Of a stretch of DNA of 64,000 nucleotides, positions 10,473-20,254 are shown piece after piece. The position numbers and the translations under genes are program-made. The DNA comes from Xiphophorus maculatus (Eukaryota > Chordata > Actinopteri > Cyprinodontiformes > Poeciliidae). How positions within the stretch are numbered: position 1 is the first letter of the stretch; each line of letters begins with the position of its first letter. Where the stretch lies: positions 20,866,015 to 20,930,014 of the forward strand of contig NC_036461.1 of the NCBI RefSeq assembly GCF_002775205.1, written 5' to 3'. The notes beneath the pieces were generated by a model that searched no databases, was not told where the DNA came from, and was given only the letters and a program-made list of their open reading frames with translations.

Positions 10473-11316
10473 AATCCGCCTCTGTATTTCTATTTGTTTT
10501 CAGGTGCTTACATGAATCCCTATAATATTCCTTCATAGTTGTTTTTATACTTGAATATTCAAGTGGTTATGATTATGTCCTCTAGTTTAATGTGAGTCTG
10601 TACTTCCTTCTTTTTTTTATTTTTATTTTTTACAAATTCAGATTTTAGAGTTTTACAGTCGATGTTTGACACGATGTACAATCCTCTATTGAATGTTTTA
10701 GTTGCAAGGCCTGAATGAAGCTTTAATGTTTTGGTATTAAACGTATAACAAGATTTATTTGCCTTTAGTATGCAGAGTCCAAACATGGAACCCAATACGC
10801 TCATATTTAATTTGTTTTAAGCAACTGAAACATGACCCAAAGCCCCAGAGATCTGGTTGAGTTTGTGGTTTCAACAAGAAAAATGAAATGGTAGAACTAC
10901 TTTTTCAAGGCACTGTAACCCCAGGAAGGGAACAAATTTACCAAGATGCAGTTTTATCAATGTACTAATGCCACCAAACTGTATGTACTGTACAACAATG
11001 ACCTGTTGTTTTACTCCAGTGAGCATTTTGCTACAATTTGATCAGTAAATGTGATTTAAACGCAAACCTTTACAAAAACATCCAGGGTTTTCTGTCTCCC
11101 ATCCTAATTTTGGTTATGCAAATTTGAGCTTCTTGTATGTTAGAACTGCTGCGATATTTTGTGAATGTATTTATTTCCAGTATGCGTTTATCAGCAAGTT
11201 TTCTCTCCAGTTCAAAGCCGTGTGTCGTTCCAGGCTGGTTTAGCTCAGCCTCGTAGTCACAGACGTTCCTCTGCATTAGCAGAAAAAACTAACGAAGATG
11301 TGTGTTTGTATTGCTG

Positions 11317-11356
11317 ATATAACCACACTTGTTACATATAACAAGTGTGGTTATAT
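11317..11356. repeat. Perfect hairpin in the presumed loxl3 3' UTR
   Basis: 18 bp arms around a 4 bp loop: ATATAACCACACTTGTTA at 11317-11334 and its reverse complement at 11339-11356. A third partial copy (AACCACACTTG) follows, then the AATAAA at 11381. Confidence 0.9.
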
Positions 11357-11380
11357 ATGTGTGCAACCACACTTGCATCA

Positions 11381-11386
11381 AATAAA
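11381..11386 (+). promoter_or_regulatory. Candidate distal poly(A) signal of loxl3
   Basis: AATAAA in the context CATCAAATAAAGCTCAATTG, followed by an AT-rich stretch. If used, the 3' UTR is about 970 bases. Confidence 0.45.
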
Positions 11387-12471
11387 GCTCAATTGAATGA
11401 TAATTCTGCATTTTTTATATATATATATATATATATAATCAGTTTTCTGTTTTTACCCCATCTTCAGATCTCAGAATGTGGTTAAACATGAGTGATGTTC
11501 TGACTGTGTGAGTTCCTCTGGTGTTTATGGGTTCATCCCAATCCACTGATTATCCTAGTCTCCATTAACCACAGAGGGGCAATCCCATTAACCTCTCTTA
11601 CCAATCACATTAACCGTGTGCACAGCTTCACACCAGCTTACTAATGGCAGTATGAAGCAGCAGTATTATTATCCACCTGAGAAGAAGTAATTCTAATCCA
11701 GTTTAGATTCGTCTAATGTATAAATACAAAATGAAAGTGTTTCTAGTCCCGTTCTCATCGACTACCTGGGATTAAAGCTGTTATTGATTTGCTCAGAGGC
11801 TGAGGCAGGTTTCTGGAAGTTTACCTCAGATCACCCTCATCCCATAAACATGCTAACCTCGCCTGATGGAAGATTAGCAGACGAGTTGTCGAACATGAGC
11901 TGGTCCGTGTTGGTTTGAGGTCGTAGCATCCAAACAGCAGAACTGCAGGAAGTGTTTGGGTTCCGTTGCCAAGCTAAACTTCAAGAAAACGTTTTTTAAT
12001 ACCAGAACTTAAGTTGTTTTTCATGATTATTCAGAAAGTGTTCAGTTTGTAAGCTCCTCTATGTCTGTTGTTTCTTTGTCTTGAAGATGTTCACTAATAT
12101 TCTCCAAATTATAAAATAGGACCAAAGAAACTGACAAAACCAGAACAAAAAGAGAAAACGTTGCATTTTGTGCAGTTGTGTTTCCTAACACAGTTATTAG
12201 AATATGTCAGAATTATTTTACAAATATCTTTCTGACATATTCTGACAGAACATGGTTAACATTTAGAAATTAATAAAGTCTGATGCGTATGTTACACATC
12301 ATGTTTTTATACTTTTATGTTGAAAAAGAAATTTTTTTTACAATAATATACACTTCCAGGTGCAGGCATGAAGTGGTTTTCAGAAAACATTAAATGGATG
12401 ACAGAAGTCTGATCTGAGTCTTGATGGAGGAAAAAAAAAAAGAAACGCACACAGACGTGAACTCGGCCGTT

Positions 12472-12603
12472 TCACTGCATCGCCGTCCTTTTCACCACTT
12501 TCCCCTCTTTGTCGATGGCAAAGTTGTAATTCTTTGGATTGTCCAGCGCCTCCTCGATTCGCTGATCCAGGTTCTCCAAGGTGACGAAGTTCTTAGCCTC
12601 GTC
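12472..12603 (-). CDS. mrps26: mrps26 exon 4 and stop
   Basis: Acceptor GCTAACAG. Encodes [20 protein letters not shown] through KRTAMQ, with TGA at 12472-12474 (read on the minus strand). Confidence 0.93.
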   Translation of the reverse strand, partial: DEAKNFVTLENLDQRIEEALDNPKNYNFAIDKEGKVVKRTAMQ

Positions 12604-14023
12604 CTGTTAGCATTCAAAACAAATAGCACTGAGATTAACTGGAGTTTAATATTTGCTTTGTTTTATTTTTTTTCTCCTGGCTTATTGTTTATTTTACTGA
12701 CTATAACTGAGGCTCGTGTGTGTGAGAGATGTTTTTACCTGCAGCTTCAAAATCTCTTCCTCTTTTTGCCTGATGAACTCCTGCTGCTCCTGTTCCCGCC
12801 GAATGGCGGCTTCCATTTTCTTCCTCTCAGCTTCCTCCTCTTCCTGTTGGATCCTTAATACTCTAATGTGAGAGGATTGAACAGAGTTGTTAAACTGAAA
12901 CAGACACCATCCTAATCTTGAATCGTTTCTTTTCGGTCTTCCCTACCTGGCTTTCAGTATCCGCAGGTTTTCCTGATTATTCCAGTCCATCAGGGCGCGA
13001 TGCTCCTCCTCTTCCTGCCTCGCCCTCTGTTCAGCCTGGGAGCCCATTTCCTCCTCGTACTTTTTGCGCAGCACCCCCTCCCTGAACTCCATCCTGACAA
13101 ATGAACACCATTTTAAGTGTCAAGCCAGCATCATGTACTTGTTTTAGTTAGTTTTTTTTTTTAATCTGACAGATATAAATAGTGACAATCTTGTAATTCC
13201 TTCATTTCTTATTCGGTTTAAAACTACTGACTCGGTCAAATAACATGCAGGACATTTTTTCTGTTGCTCGTGCAATAGTTATTAAAAAATCTGAATCCGT
13301 TGAAGCTGAAATCGTTTGGCCAGATCTCAAAATTGTATTGACAAAAAAAAAACCTCGTTGGTGCGCTCCTAATGAACGTGAAAGAGAAACTGATCCTTTT
13401 TTTTTTAAATACTATTGGCCTTTACTAATCAGTAAATTGACAGGAAATAGGAGAGAGAAGGGAAAGACATACAGCACAGGGGCAGAGACCGGGAATCGAA
13501 CCCGGAACAACCGCACCGAGGGCAACAACTTCTGCGCGCCACACCAATTGAGCCACCGAAATGCACCTAATTAAACATTAGTTTAAAAATGTGTGTAAAA
13601 ATATGTAAAAAGATTTTTTTCCCCAAATTTTAATAATGAGTGATGCGTGTTTTGAATGCAATATGCAAAATATAAGCACAAAATAACTGGTAAATCTGGT
13701 CGTCCCGCATTCATTTTCGGGTTAGTTTAACAGTATTTAACTTGAAATAATTCAACAGTGTTTCTGACCGAAATGTCACCCCTGACCTCCAGGTAAACGT
13801 ACCGAAGCGCCCTCATGATGAGCTCGTACTCCGAGTATCTCTCCTTGAGCACCACCATCTCCACCGGGTCGACGGGTGAAGGCACTTTAATCCGTCCTTC
13901 TTTGGACTTGGCCACCGGGTCGGTCCGAGACTTTCGGCCCCGGACAGCCTCCACGAGCACGGCGCTCCTGGGCGCGAGGAGCCGGGCAGCCTGGACGCTC
14001 CGTCCCCCGATGACCTGGAACAT
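12472..14023 (-). CDS. mrps26: Mitochondrial ribosomal protein S26, complete (gene-level entry)
   Basis: Component of the mitochondrial 28S small ribosomal subunit. Four coding exons on the minus strand: 13803-14023, 12947-13093, 12739-12853 and 12472-12603. They total 615 bp and 204 residues, close to the usual ~205. The N-terminus [20 protein letters not shown] is basic and looks like a mitochondrial targeting sequence. The middle is charged and coiled-coil-like ([40 protein letters not shown]). The C-terminus [20 protein letters not shown] and [18 protein letters not shown] match the conserved MRPS26 end. All junctions are GT-AG with consistent phase. The ATG at 14021-14023 is the first in frame with the family N-terminus. 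The gene is convergent with loxl3. Confidence 0.93.
12739..12853 (-). CDS. mrps26: mrps26 exon 3
   Basis: Acceptor TATTAAG. Encodes [20 protein letters not shown], then [18 protein letters not shown]. Donor GTAAAA. Confidence 0.9.
12947..13093 (-). CDS. mrps26: mrps26 exon 2
   Basis: Acceptor TTTGTCAG. Encodes [20 protein letters not shown] ... [18 protein letters not shown]. Donor GTAGGG. Confidence 0.92.
13397..13567 (-). mobile_element. tRNA-derived SINE in mrps26 intron 1
   Basis: On the minus strand it opens with a tRNA-like A box (GGTGGCTCAATTGGTGTGG) and a perfect B box (GGTTCGATTCC). It then has a non-tRNA body and an A-run tail. The acceptor-stem pairing of a real tRNA is missing, so it is a SINE. 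Confidence 0.8.
13803..14023 (-). CDS. mrps26: mrps26 exon 1
   Basis: Encodes the targeting region and [20 protein letters not shown], then [18 protein letters not shown]. Donor GTACGT follows two bases of an arginine codon. Confidence 0.93.
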
Positions 14024-16284
14024 GGCGGTAGCTGTAAAGACCTAGTTAGTAACTGTTCCTGATACTTTAAAGTATTGCAGTGTTTAACTAGCAACAAAAT
14101 GTAACATTGAGAGGCAAGCGTTAGAGACGCAACATGGCAGCCATGTTTGTGTCCTATGACAAGCGGAAGTAATTAAAATACGGATGTTTGCTAGTTCTTT
14201 TACTGCCATCTGTCGGTGATGTTGATGTATAGCGCTTGGTATTATTTAAAGCTCTAGAGTCTAGTCTAGAGCTAGCTCTTTATGTTGAATATATTTATTT
14301 GTCGAATGTTTGCGGGCAAATATGAACTTTTATTTTTATTCACCATTTTAGTTTAATATATTTAAGCATACGTTTTTTATATTAAGGAAAAATAACAAAA
14401 TACGAAACAGAAATTTTTTATCTTTACACCGACAGTATCATGTAAGTATTTTGTGTAAATATTTGAGAAAATGTCTCAGTAAAGTATTTTTGAGGAGGGG
14501 GTTTCATGTTGCAAAAACAAACACCAATGCATTGTATGGCATTCTATCTTACTGAGGGGTTACATTCAAAGAAAGAAGATGTATAACAGAGAGTACATTT
14601 TAGTCCAAATTTGCTTCTAAATATCCAGATGGGTTGCATATTCTTAATGGTAAAAAGTTGTTCTTGACTCATCATAACTTCTATGTTGTTAGGTGTTATT
14701 TTTGTTGTTACTCACAGGAAAAAAATCATGCTTTCTTCTTCTTTCAGGGAAACATCTCCTCCATTGTTACAATGTCTGTACCTTGTGACAGCTGAAGGAC
14801 TGTGCTGATGTTTTCAATTCCCTAAGTGAAGTGAAGTACACCAAAAAGTTGCTTACTCGTGTAGTCATATTGCTGCATCTGCAGTCAACTGTGCATTCTG
14901 TTTCTTTCCTCGGGATTTAGAGTTATTGTTAGAAGTTATTTATGATACTGCAGGCCGTCTGTCAACTCAGTACAAATCGATAAGTGCTTTGGTGTCTCAG
15001 TCCTTCAGTTCAGACACTATAAGTGGGAAGAGATGCAAGCAGGATGCTTTACTATTGTAGTTTGCTAAATTTCTCTTGCTGTTGGTGCCGTACATTATCT
15101 AAAACATATGAATCAGAAATCTCATAATATGTTTCTCGTGCCAGATAATCCAGTCAGGTGACAAACAGAAGATGCACATATCTTATTTTATCTTTATGGT
15201 TTGGAATATGGCTAAACTTAAAATTTAACTTTAGGCTTGAATACCTTGTAAGGATTTCTTAGATATAAATTAAAAGACAAATACACAGATGCAGGTCAGT
15301 TATGTGTTTATTCAGCTTGTTGTTGGTTGTTACAAGGACAAGGACACCGATCGTTATGGTGCCGACTTTGTACGGTTTTCACAGGTGTAGATCCGAAATC
15401 AACCGACAAAGAACAAGGGGCTCCCTTAGCTAGAGCTGTCATGTTAAGATTTTTCTAGTTTTTAATGACTTTGTTGAGCAAATTTGGCACAAATCGTCTA
15501 TGAGACAAACAATTCCTCAAGAGGAAACTCTCAAAATTTTAGAGCATTTACGTGCCTGGAAGTTGGGTAGTTTATTAAACATCCAAAGAGCCAATTATCC
15601 AGTCACAAAGAGCAGATTCACCCAATTTTTGTAGTACCATATCATAGAACAGAGTAGGTCGTGTGGTCATCAGTTTAAAATAAATGTTTAAAGTTGCCGC
15701 TTCTAAATTATTACCGGAAAACCGGATGCAGGGCATTGCTTCACTGATTGGTTGGGTTCCAGGTGGAAGAAAATATGCGGCAGATAAGATCCAAGCACTG
15801 AGAGATGACTGGATTTCTTTCCGCCTCCTTCACAAACAGCTGGTCAAATGTTTGGATACAGAGGGATCGAGAAAGTCCAGTGGCTAACTCTGCTGCTTGG
15901 ACCTTAGCCTGCCTTAATGGAGAGGAACTCAGCCAAAGCAAAACTGCCACCTGCTATTTGTTACGTAACTAATGCAGTCCAGCCACTCTGTGTTGGACAG
16001 GTCGCCATCTTCATGATGTGTGGTGTCAGGACGTGTGTAGAAGAAGGGGGACTTCTTATGGACCTCTTGTTTAGCACAAGGGCGCTGCCGTCTTGAGAGA
16101 GATGAGTTTCTGCTTTTGGTATGTTTCTTGGAAGAGTTGATGAATGGTTGTTTCGGAGAGACTGAAGTTAGAGGAAAGGCGAGAGTGGGATAAAGAATGT
16201 TGGGGAAGAACATTTAAGGAAGAGAAAAGGGAGGTTGTGTTTCTGAAGATATCAGTGTTACGGTACGCAGACGACGTTTAGGTT
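14024..16284. other. Spacer between mrps26 and the intermediate-filament gene
   Basis: Contains the mrps26 promoter (no TATA box seen, as expected of a housekeeping gene) and probably the 3' UTR of the filament gene from about 15290 to 16284. A short ORF at 15684-15887 has no recognisable family. AT-rich, with no clear exon. Confidence 0.5.
15307..15312 (-). promoter_or_regulatory. Candidate poly(A) signal of the intermediate-filament gene
   Basis: Minus-strand AATAAA in the context CTGAATAAACACAT, about 0.97 kb after the stop codon. No nearer canonical hexamer was noticed. Confidence 0.4.
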
Positions 16285-16345
16285 TTAATTCAGAGCAGGA
16301 AGGGAAGGGTACGTCAGTCGAATCTCCTCCCCCTCCAAGAGTTTC
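16285..16345 (-). CDS. Intermediate-filament exon 3 (rod end, ten-residue tail, stop)
   Basis: Acceptor CTCTTTCAG. Encodes the end of [10 protein letters not shown] and then [10 protein letters not shown] and TAA. No alternative downstream tail exon was recognised, but one cannot be excluded without transcripts. Confidence 0.88.
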
Positions 16346-17658
16346 CTGAAAGAGAGAAAAAGACAAACAGAGGACATCAGATAGAACATAGCGAGTGAGT
16401 TTGCTTACTTAGAGCAAACAAAACAATGTCTCACCGGTACGCTGCAATTTCAATGTCAAGGGCCATCTTGACGTTGAGAAGGTCTTGGTAATCTCTCAGG
16501 TAGCGCGCCATCTCTTGCTTCGCCTCAGTAATGTCCTGCTCCAGTTCACTTATCCTCACCTACAAATAGAAAAAACACAGCTCCTCATCATCGCAAATGA
16601 TAGGAAAGTTATAATCATAATATAGCATTCTGATTCAGACTCATTCTTACCTGGTATTTCTCAACCTCCTTGGCCTGTGTGTCCTCCAAATCCTCCAGTT
16701 GCTTGTTTAGGGAGTTGATGACATTCCGCAGAGCTTCAATCTCAGACGAACGAGACTGAAGCAGCCTCCGGTACTCCATAGTCTCTTCCCGGATGGCGTG
16801 GACAGCTTCGTTGTTCTTGCTGGCCATCTCCGCCACGCTCACAAACTTGCTCTTGTACCAGTCCTCGGCGGCCTGCATGTTCTTGTTGGCGAGCCGCTCG
16901 TACTGAGCCCGGATGTCCCTTAGGGCGGTGGAGAGGTCAGGCCTAGACAACTCTACGTCAACGCTGATGTTTGCCACCTGCAGCTGGTCCTGGAGCTCTG
17001 CTTGCTCTTCTGCAAAGACTTTCTTCAGGAAGACTATCTCGTCACACAGCGAGACCACGGTGGCCTCCGTGTCACAGTTGTAGAGGACGGCCCGACTCGC
17101 CTCCTCTCTGGCCCTCTGCAGGCCCTCCTCAGCATCCAGACGGCGCCTTGCCTCGTCTTCGTAGCGTTCCTTCATCTGGTCATACACGTCCCGCAGGTAG
17201 TCCCTCTCTGCCTCCATCTGCATCTTCTCGTTGTTCTCCGAGTCGATCATGGCTCTCAAACTCCGAGCTTCCCCCTCATAGAATGCCTGCAGCCGGGACG
17301 GGTCGTTCTGCCTCCTCCTCAATGCGTCCAACTCGGCCAGCAGGGCTCGGTTCTGTAGCTCAAGATGCCTCACCTTCTCGATGTAAGTGGCGAAGCGGTC
17401 GTTCAGGTCCACAAGCTGCTCCCTCTCCTGGGACCGCATTTCCAGCAGCTCGGTGTTGATGGAACTCACCTGAACCAGATCCATCCTCTGTGAGCCGTCC
17501 GGCAGCAAAGAGGTTGTCGTCTTCAGGATCCTCTTTCCGGATGGAGGAGCACGGAGAGAGGAGTACAGAGAGGACGACATGGAAGACTTGGTGGTAGGTC
17601 GGGAGCCTTTGCAGCTGTCCCAAGGACGTCGGTGGGAGAAGAAAGACTCGTAGCTCAT
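16285..17658 (-). CDS. Type IV intermediate-filament protein, NEFL/internexin-like, nearly tailless (gene-level entry)
   Basis: Cytoskeletal filament subunit with a central coiled-coil rod. Three exons: 16651-17658, 16435-16559 and 16285-16345, total 1194 bp and 397 residues. The Ser/Arg-rich head is about residues 1-80. The rod starts at [19 protein letters not shown] and ends at [20 protein letters not shown] then EGEEIR, both consensus helix boundaries. [20 protein letters not shown] and [10 protein letters not shown] are typical of coil 2. The 125 bp middle exon, ending inside the RKLLEGEE arginine codon, is the type IV (neurofilament/internexin) gene structure, not the many-intron type III one. 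Rod sequence is closest by eye to NEFL. After the rod only [10 protein letters not shown] follows, so the long acidic tail is absent. I give no symbol because the fish orthology is unclear. Confidence 0.9.
16435..16559 (-). CDS. Intermediate-filament exon 2 (rod end, 125 bp)
   Basis: Acceptor TTTGTAG. Encodes [20 protein letters not shown], then [20 protein letters not shown] and Y plus two bases of R. Donor GTGAGA. The 125 bp size is diagnostic for type IV genes. Confidence 0.94.
16651..17658 (-). CDS. Intermediate-filament exon 1 (head and most of rod)
   Basis: 336 codons from the ATG at 17656-17658, ending ...KEVEKYQ before donor GTAAGA. It has an open frame throughout, with the heptad pattern of rod coils 1A, 1B and 2. 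The longer antisense ORFs inside it are shadows. Confidence 0.94.
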
Positions 17659-17820
17659 GATGATTTTTTGTTGTGTATTTTTTTTAGGGTTTTAAGAAAA
17701 AGATGTATGTTTTAGTTTCAGAAGATTTTTTTTTATGTCCCCCTTGTTCTGCACACCATCGGTGAGGATGAGTGTGCGTTTTGCACTGCACCAGTTCAGT
17801 GATGCTGCAGATCCGGAGCC

Positions 17821-17826
17821 TTTATA
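17821..17826 (-). promoter_or_regulatory. TATA box of the intermediate-filament gene
   Basis: Minus strand CTCTATAAAGGCTCC, about 165 bp upstream of the ATG. The predicted start of transcription is near 17795 and the 5' UTR about 135 bases. Regulated filament genes commonly have TATA promoters. Confidence 0.7.
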
Positions 17827-17932
17827 GAGTGAGCCTGCTCCCCCCTCCTCCTCCACAGAGAAACATCACTGGTGTCAGCATTTGCTAGACCAATAGCAAG
17901 CCTCTGCAGTGAAGAGAGAGGAGGTTTTCAGA

Positions 17933-17950
17933 CTCTCTCTCTCTCTCTGC
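17933..17950 (+). repeat. Short CT repeat upstream of the filament promoter
   Basis: CTCTCTCTCTCTCTCTCTG about 110 bp upstream of the TATA box. On the minus strand this is a GA tract of the type bound by GAGA-like factors. Confidence 0.6.
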
Positions 17951-18114
17951 AAGGCAGCGAGAGCCAGCGTGCCAGAGCCGATGATCCTTAATTCTGCCAT
18001 TAACAGGACTTTGAAAACAGTTAGCTCTCATTTACTGTAGTTTTTTTTTTTTTGTTATCATTTATTTTTTTCTCTGTTTCCTTCTGTCACTGCAGGCTTA
18101 TGAGAAAATAAATC

Positions 18115-19000
18115 GAGCAACAGCAAATGTGAAAGCATCGACCACCTTTTAATGCAATGACATTTTCATTCTAATGTATAAAAACAGCTCAAGCTGAAGT
18201 CAAATTGGATGGAGAGCCTCTTTTCCAAGACTATCTTACAGTTTATCAATTGGATTTAGGTTTGTACATTGACTTGGTCATACTAGGTTCCTGGTCTAAC
18301 ACACCTTAATCAAATGGCTGGCATGCTAGATGGAACTATCCATCCATCCTTTTTCTAACGCCCTTGTCCCTAGTGGGGTTGGGAGGGGTTCTGGTGTCTA
18401 TCTCCAGCTAACGTTCCGGGCGAGAGGCGGGGTTCACCCTGGACAGGTCACCAGTCTGTCGCAGGGGACCACAGAAACAGACAGGACAGCACACACACAC
18501 TCACACCTAGGGAGAATTTAGAGAGACCAATTTACCTGACAGTCATGTTTTTGGACTGTGGGAGGACGCCGGAGAACCCGGAGAGAACCCACCATGCACA
18601 GGGAGAACATGCAAACTCTGTGCAGAAAGACCCCAGGAATCGAACCCAGGACCTTCTTGCTGCTAGGCAACAGTGCTACCAACTGCGCCACTGTGCTGCC
18701 CCAAGATGGAAGTAGCATGGTTAAATACCTATGATCTGCTGTATCTCTGACTGTATGTTTAGGGTTATTGTCTGGCTCAAATGTGAACTTCTGCCCCAAT
18801 CTCAAGTCTTTTGCAGGATTTCTTTCTGTGTTGCCCTCTGTTAAGTTCTGTTCATCTTCCCATCAACTCTGCCCAGCAGCTATCTGAACCAAAATAACCT
18901 CACAAGATATTACTGCCACCACCACATTTCAAGGATTGTGCGGTCTGAAAGGTTTTCAACCAGGTCAGGTTTTCTAAGAGGTTTTCTTCCAGTTATTTCT
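18115..19000. mobile_element. Tc1-like transposon relic split by a SINE
   Basis: Left part (18115-18325) has AGCTCAAGCTGAAGTCAAAT and ATTGGATTTAGGTTTGTACA. Right part (18720-19000) has CCCCAATCTCAAGTCTTTTG, CTTCCCATCAACTCTGCCCA and CTGCCACCACCACATTTCA. These are blocks I know from widespread fish Tc1-like elements, in the same order. No intact transposase frame. Confidence 0.65.
18337..18702 (-). mobile_element. tRNA-derived SINE (V-SINE-like) inserted in the Tc1 relic
   Basis: Minus strand: tRNA-like head with A box (GTGGCGCAGTTGGTAGCA) and B box (GGTTCGATTCC). A core follows with TTTGCATGTTCTCCCTGTGC and CCTCCCACAGTCCAAAAACA, then a CA repeat and a tail ending in GGATGGATGG. This is a common teleost family. 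Confidence 0.82.
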
Positions 19001-19040
19001 TTAATTATCTCGATCAATCTTCCGTTCAACTTTGTTACTG

Positions 19041-19215
19041 TCAGAATTTAACACTGATACACTAATAAATTGGCCAGCCGATAAATGCTGATGAATTGAC
19101 TCCAATTTCCAGATTTTTTGGCAGATTGGCCAATGCTTACACGTGAAACCGATCTTATCCACTGATATTTTCTACCGATCTTATCTACTTTCACAAATGT
19201 CTGTAAACCAGCCAC
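19041..19215. repeat. Dispersed repeat, copy 2 of 3
   Basis: Contains TTGGCCAATGCTTACACGTG, AAACCGATCTTATCCACTGA and CACAAATGTCTGTAAA. Related to 9810-9905 and 57100-57300. Confidence 0.65.
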
Positions 19216-20240
19216 TGTCATGCCATGAGAGAGGCCTGACAGACAGACCCACCCACCAGGTCATGTCATTAACAATAGTCACACGTGTTTTGCGTGTGAG
19301 TCGAAAGTTCAAGTCGATGTTGTTAGACAGATCCACATTTATTCAGCCTTTAAGAGGAATTTGTTTTGTTTTATTTCCCTGTTACAGGGTTCAACAAATA
19401 TCTCAAACAGTAGGTACATGGAAGATGAAACAAGACAGCAAAGCAGGGAAGCTTTTGGAAAGTTACTTACATGTACCTGTTTTCTTACAATATATAGTTG
19501 ACTTTGGACTTTTTAATACATATTCAGCCTCGTCTTTAAATGTGTTGTTAGAAGAGAGAACCCAATTCTTTTTTTAAAACCTCACATAACCTCTTTTCTG
19601 TTTATACGATCTCTAACTTTGTCGGCGTCTACGTTGCTGTGAATGCCCTTTCATGTTGCTTTTATGTCATCTGTTTCCCGGGAGTCCAGATATATCCGTT
19701 TGAGCTAATTAGGCTGCAAACTGATGAGTCACTGATGCTCTTCAGCTGTCCTGACTCCGCCGGCGCGTGGGAGGCACGACTGATGAAGAAAGTGCAAACT
19801 GTACCTGCTGATACACAGAACTCCCCCTCTTCCCTGCTGTTTATTCGTTTACCAGAGAGTCAAAGTGAACGCAGAAATCATTATTTGTTGACGGAGAAGC
19901 GGTGAACAGCTAGGATCCACTATAGGAGCTCACGGATTTATGGGTTGGCATGTCCAGACTGATGAACGGTGCCTGAACATGTCGTCAAAGCCGCTCTGTC
20001 TTTGTCGTGTTGCTCAGCAAAGCATTGACCTCTTGACGCCCAACGGGAAAATCATTTATCGGTGCAGGTCTTAATCAATACAGAGGAGTTTGTGCGCATC
20101 GCTAAGGTCACCAAAAATCATCTGAGTAAGAATTTGAAAATTTTATACATTAGAGAAAAGCCACAAAGTGTAATTTTCAGAACATTGTATTGTAAATTTT
20201 CTAAAGCCTGACAGGTATTAATGTTTTAATAACTAATGAG

Positions 20241-20254
20241 CCAGCAGGTGGCGC
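20241..20254 (+). promoter_or_regulatory. CTCF-like motif
   Basis: CCAGCAGGTGGCGC matches the vertebrate CTCF core (CC..nAGGTGGCGC). By-eye match; occupancy unknown. Confidence 0.45.

Larger units (their letters stand above)
10435..12471. other. loxl3 3' UTR and spacer to mrps26
   Basis: Tail-to-tail spacer of about 2 kb. It contains poly(A)-signal candidates, the 11317 hairpin, a short TA repeat at 11418-11438, and a Tc1-terminal-like motif (ACTTTTTCAAGGCACTG, about 10899-10915). No coding exon seen. Confidence 0.6.

Noticed and set aside
13480-13567. Possible tRNA gene (perfect B box)
   Set aside because: A and B boxes are present but the cloverleaf stems do not pair and an A-tailed SINE body follows.
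15684-15887. 67-codon ORF between mrps26 and the filament gene
   Set aside because: No recognisable family; falls in the probable 3' UTR of the filament gene.
16971-17459. 162-codon ORF on the plus strand within the intermediate-filament exon
   Set aside because: Antisense shadow of the rod coding sequence; low-complexity Pro/Ser/Arg composition.
18600-18702. Possible tRNA gene
   Set aside because: It is the tRNA-like head of a SINE with a long conserved core.
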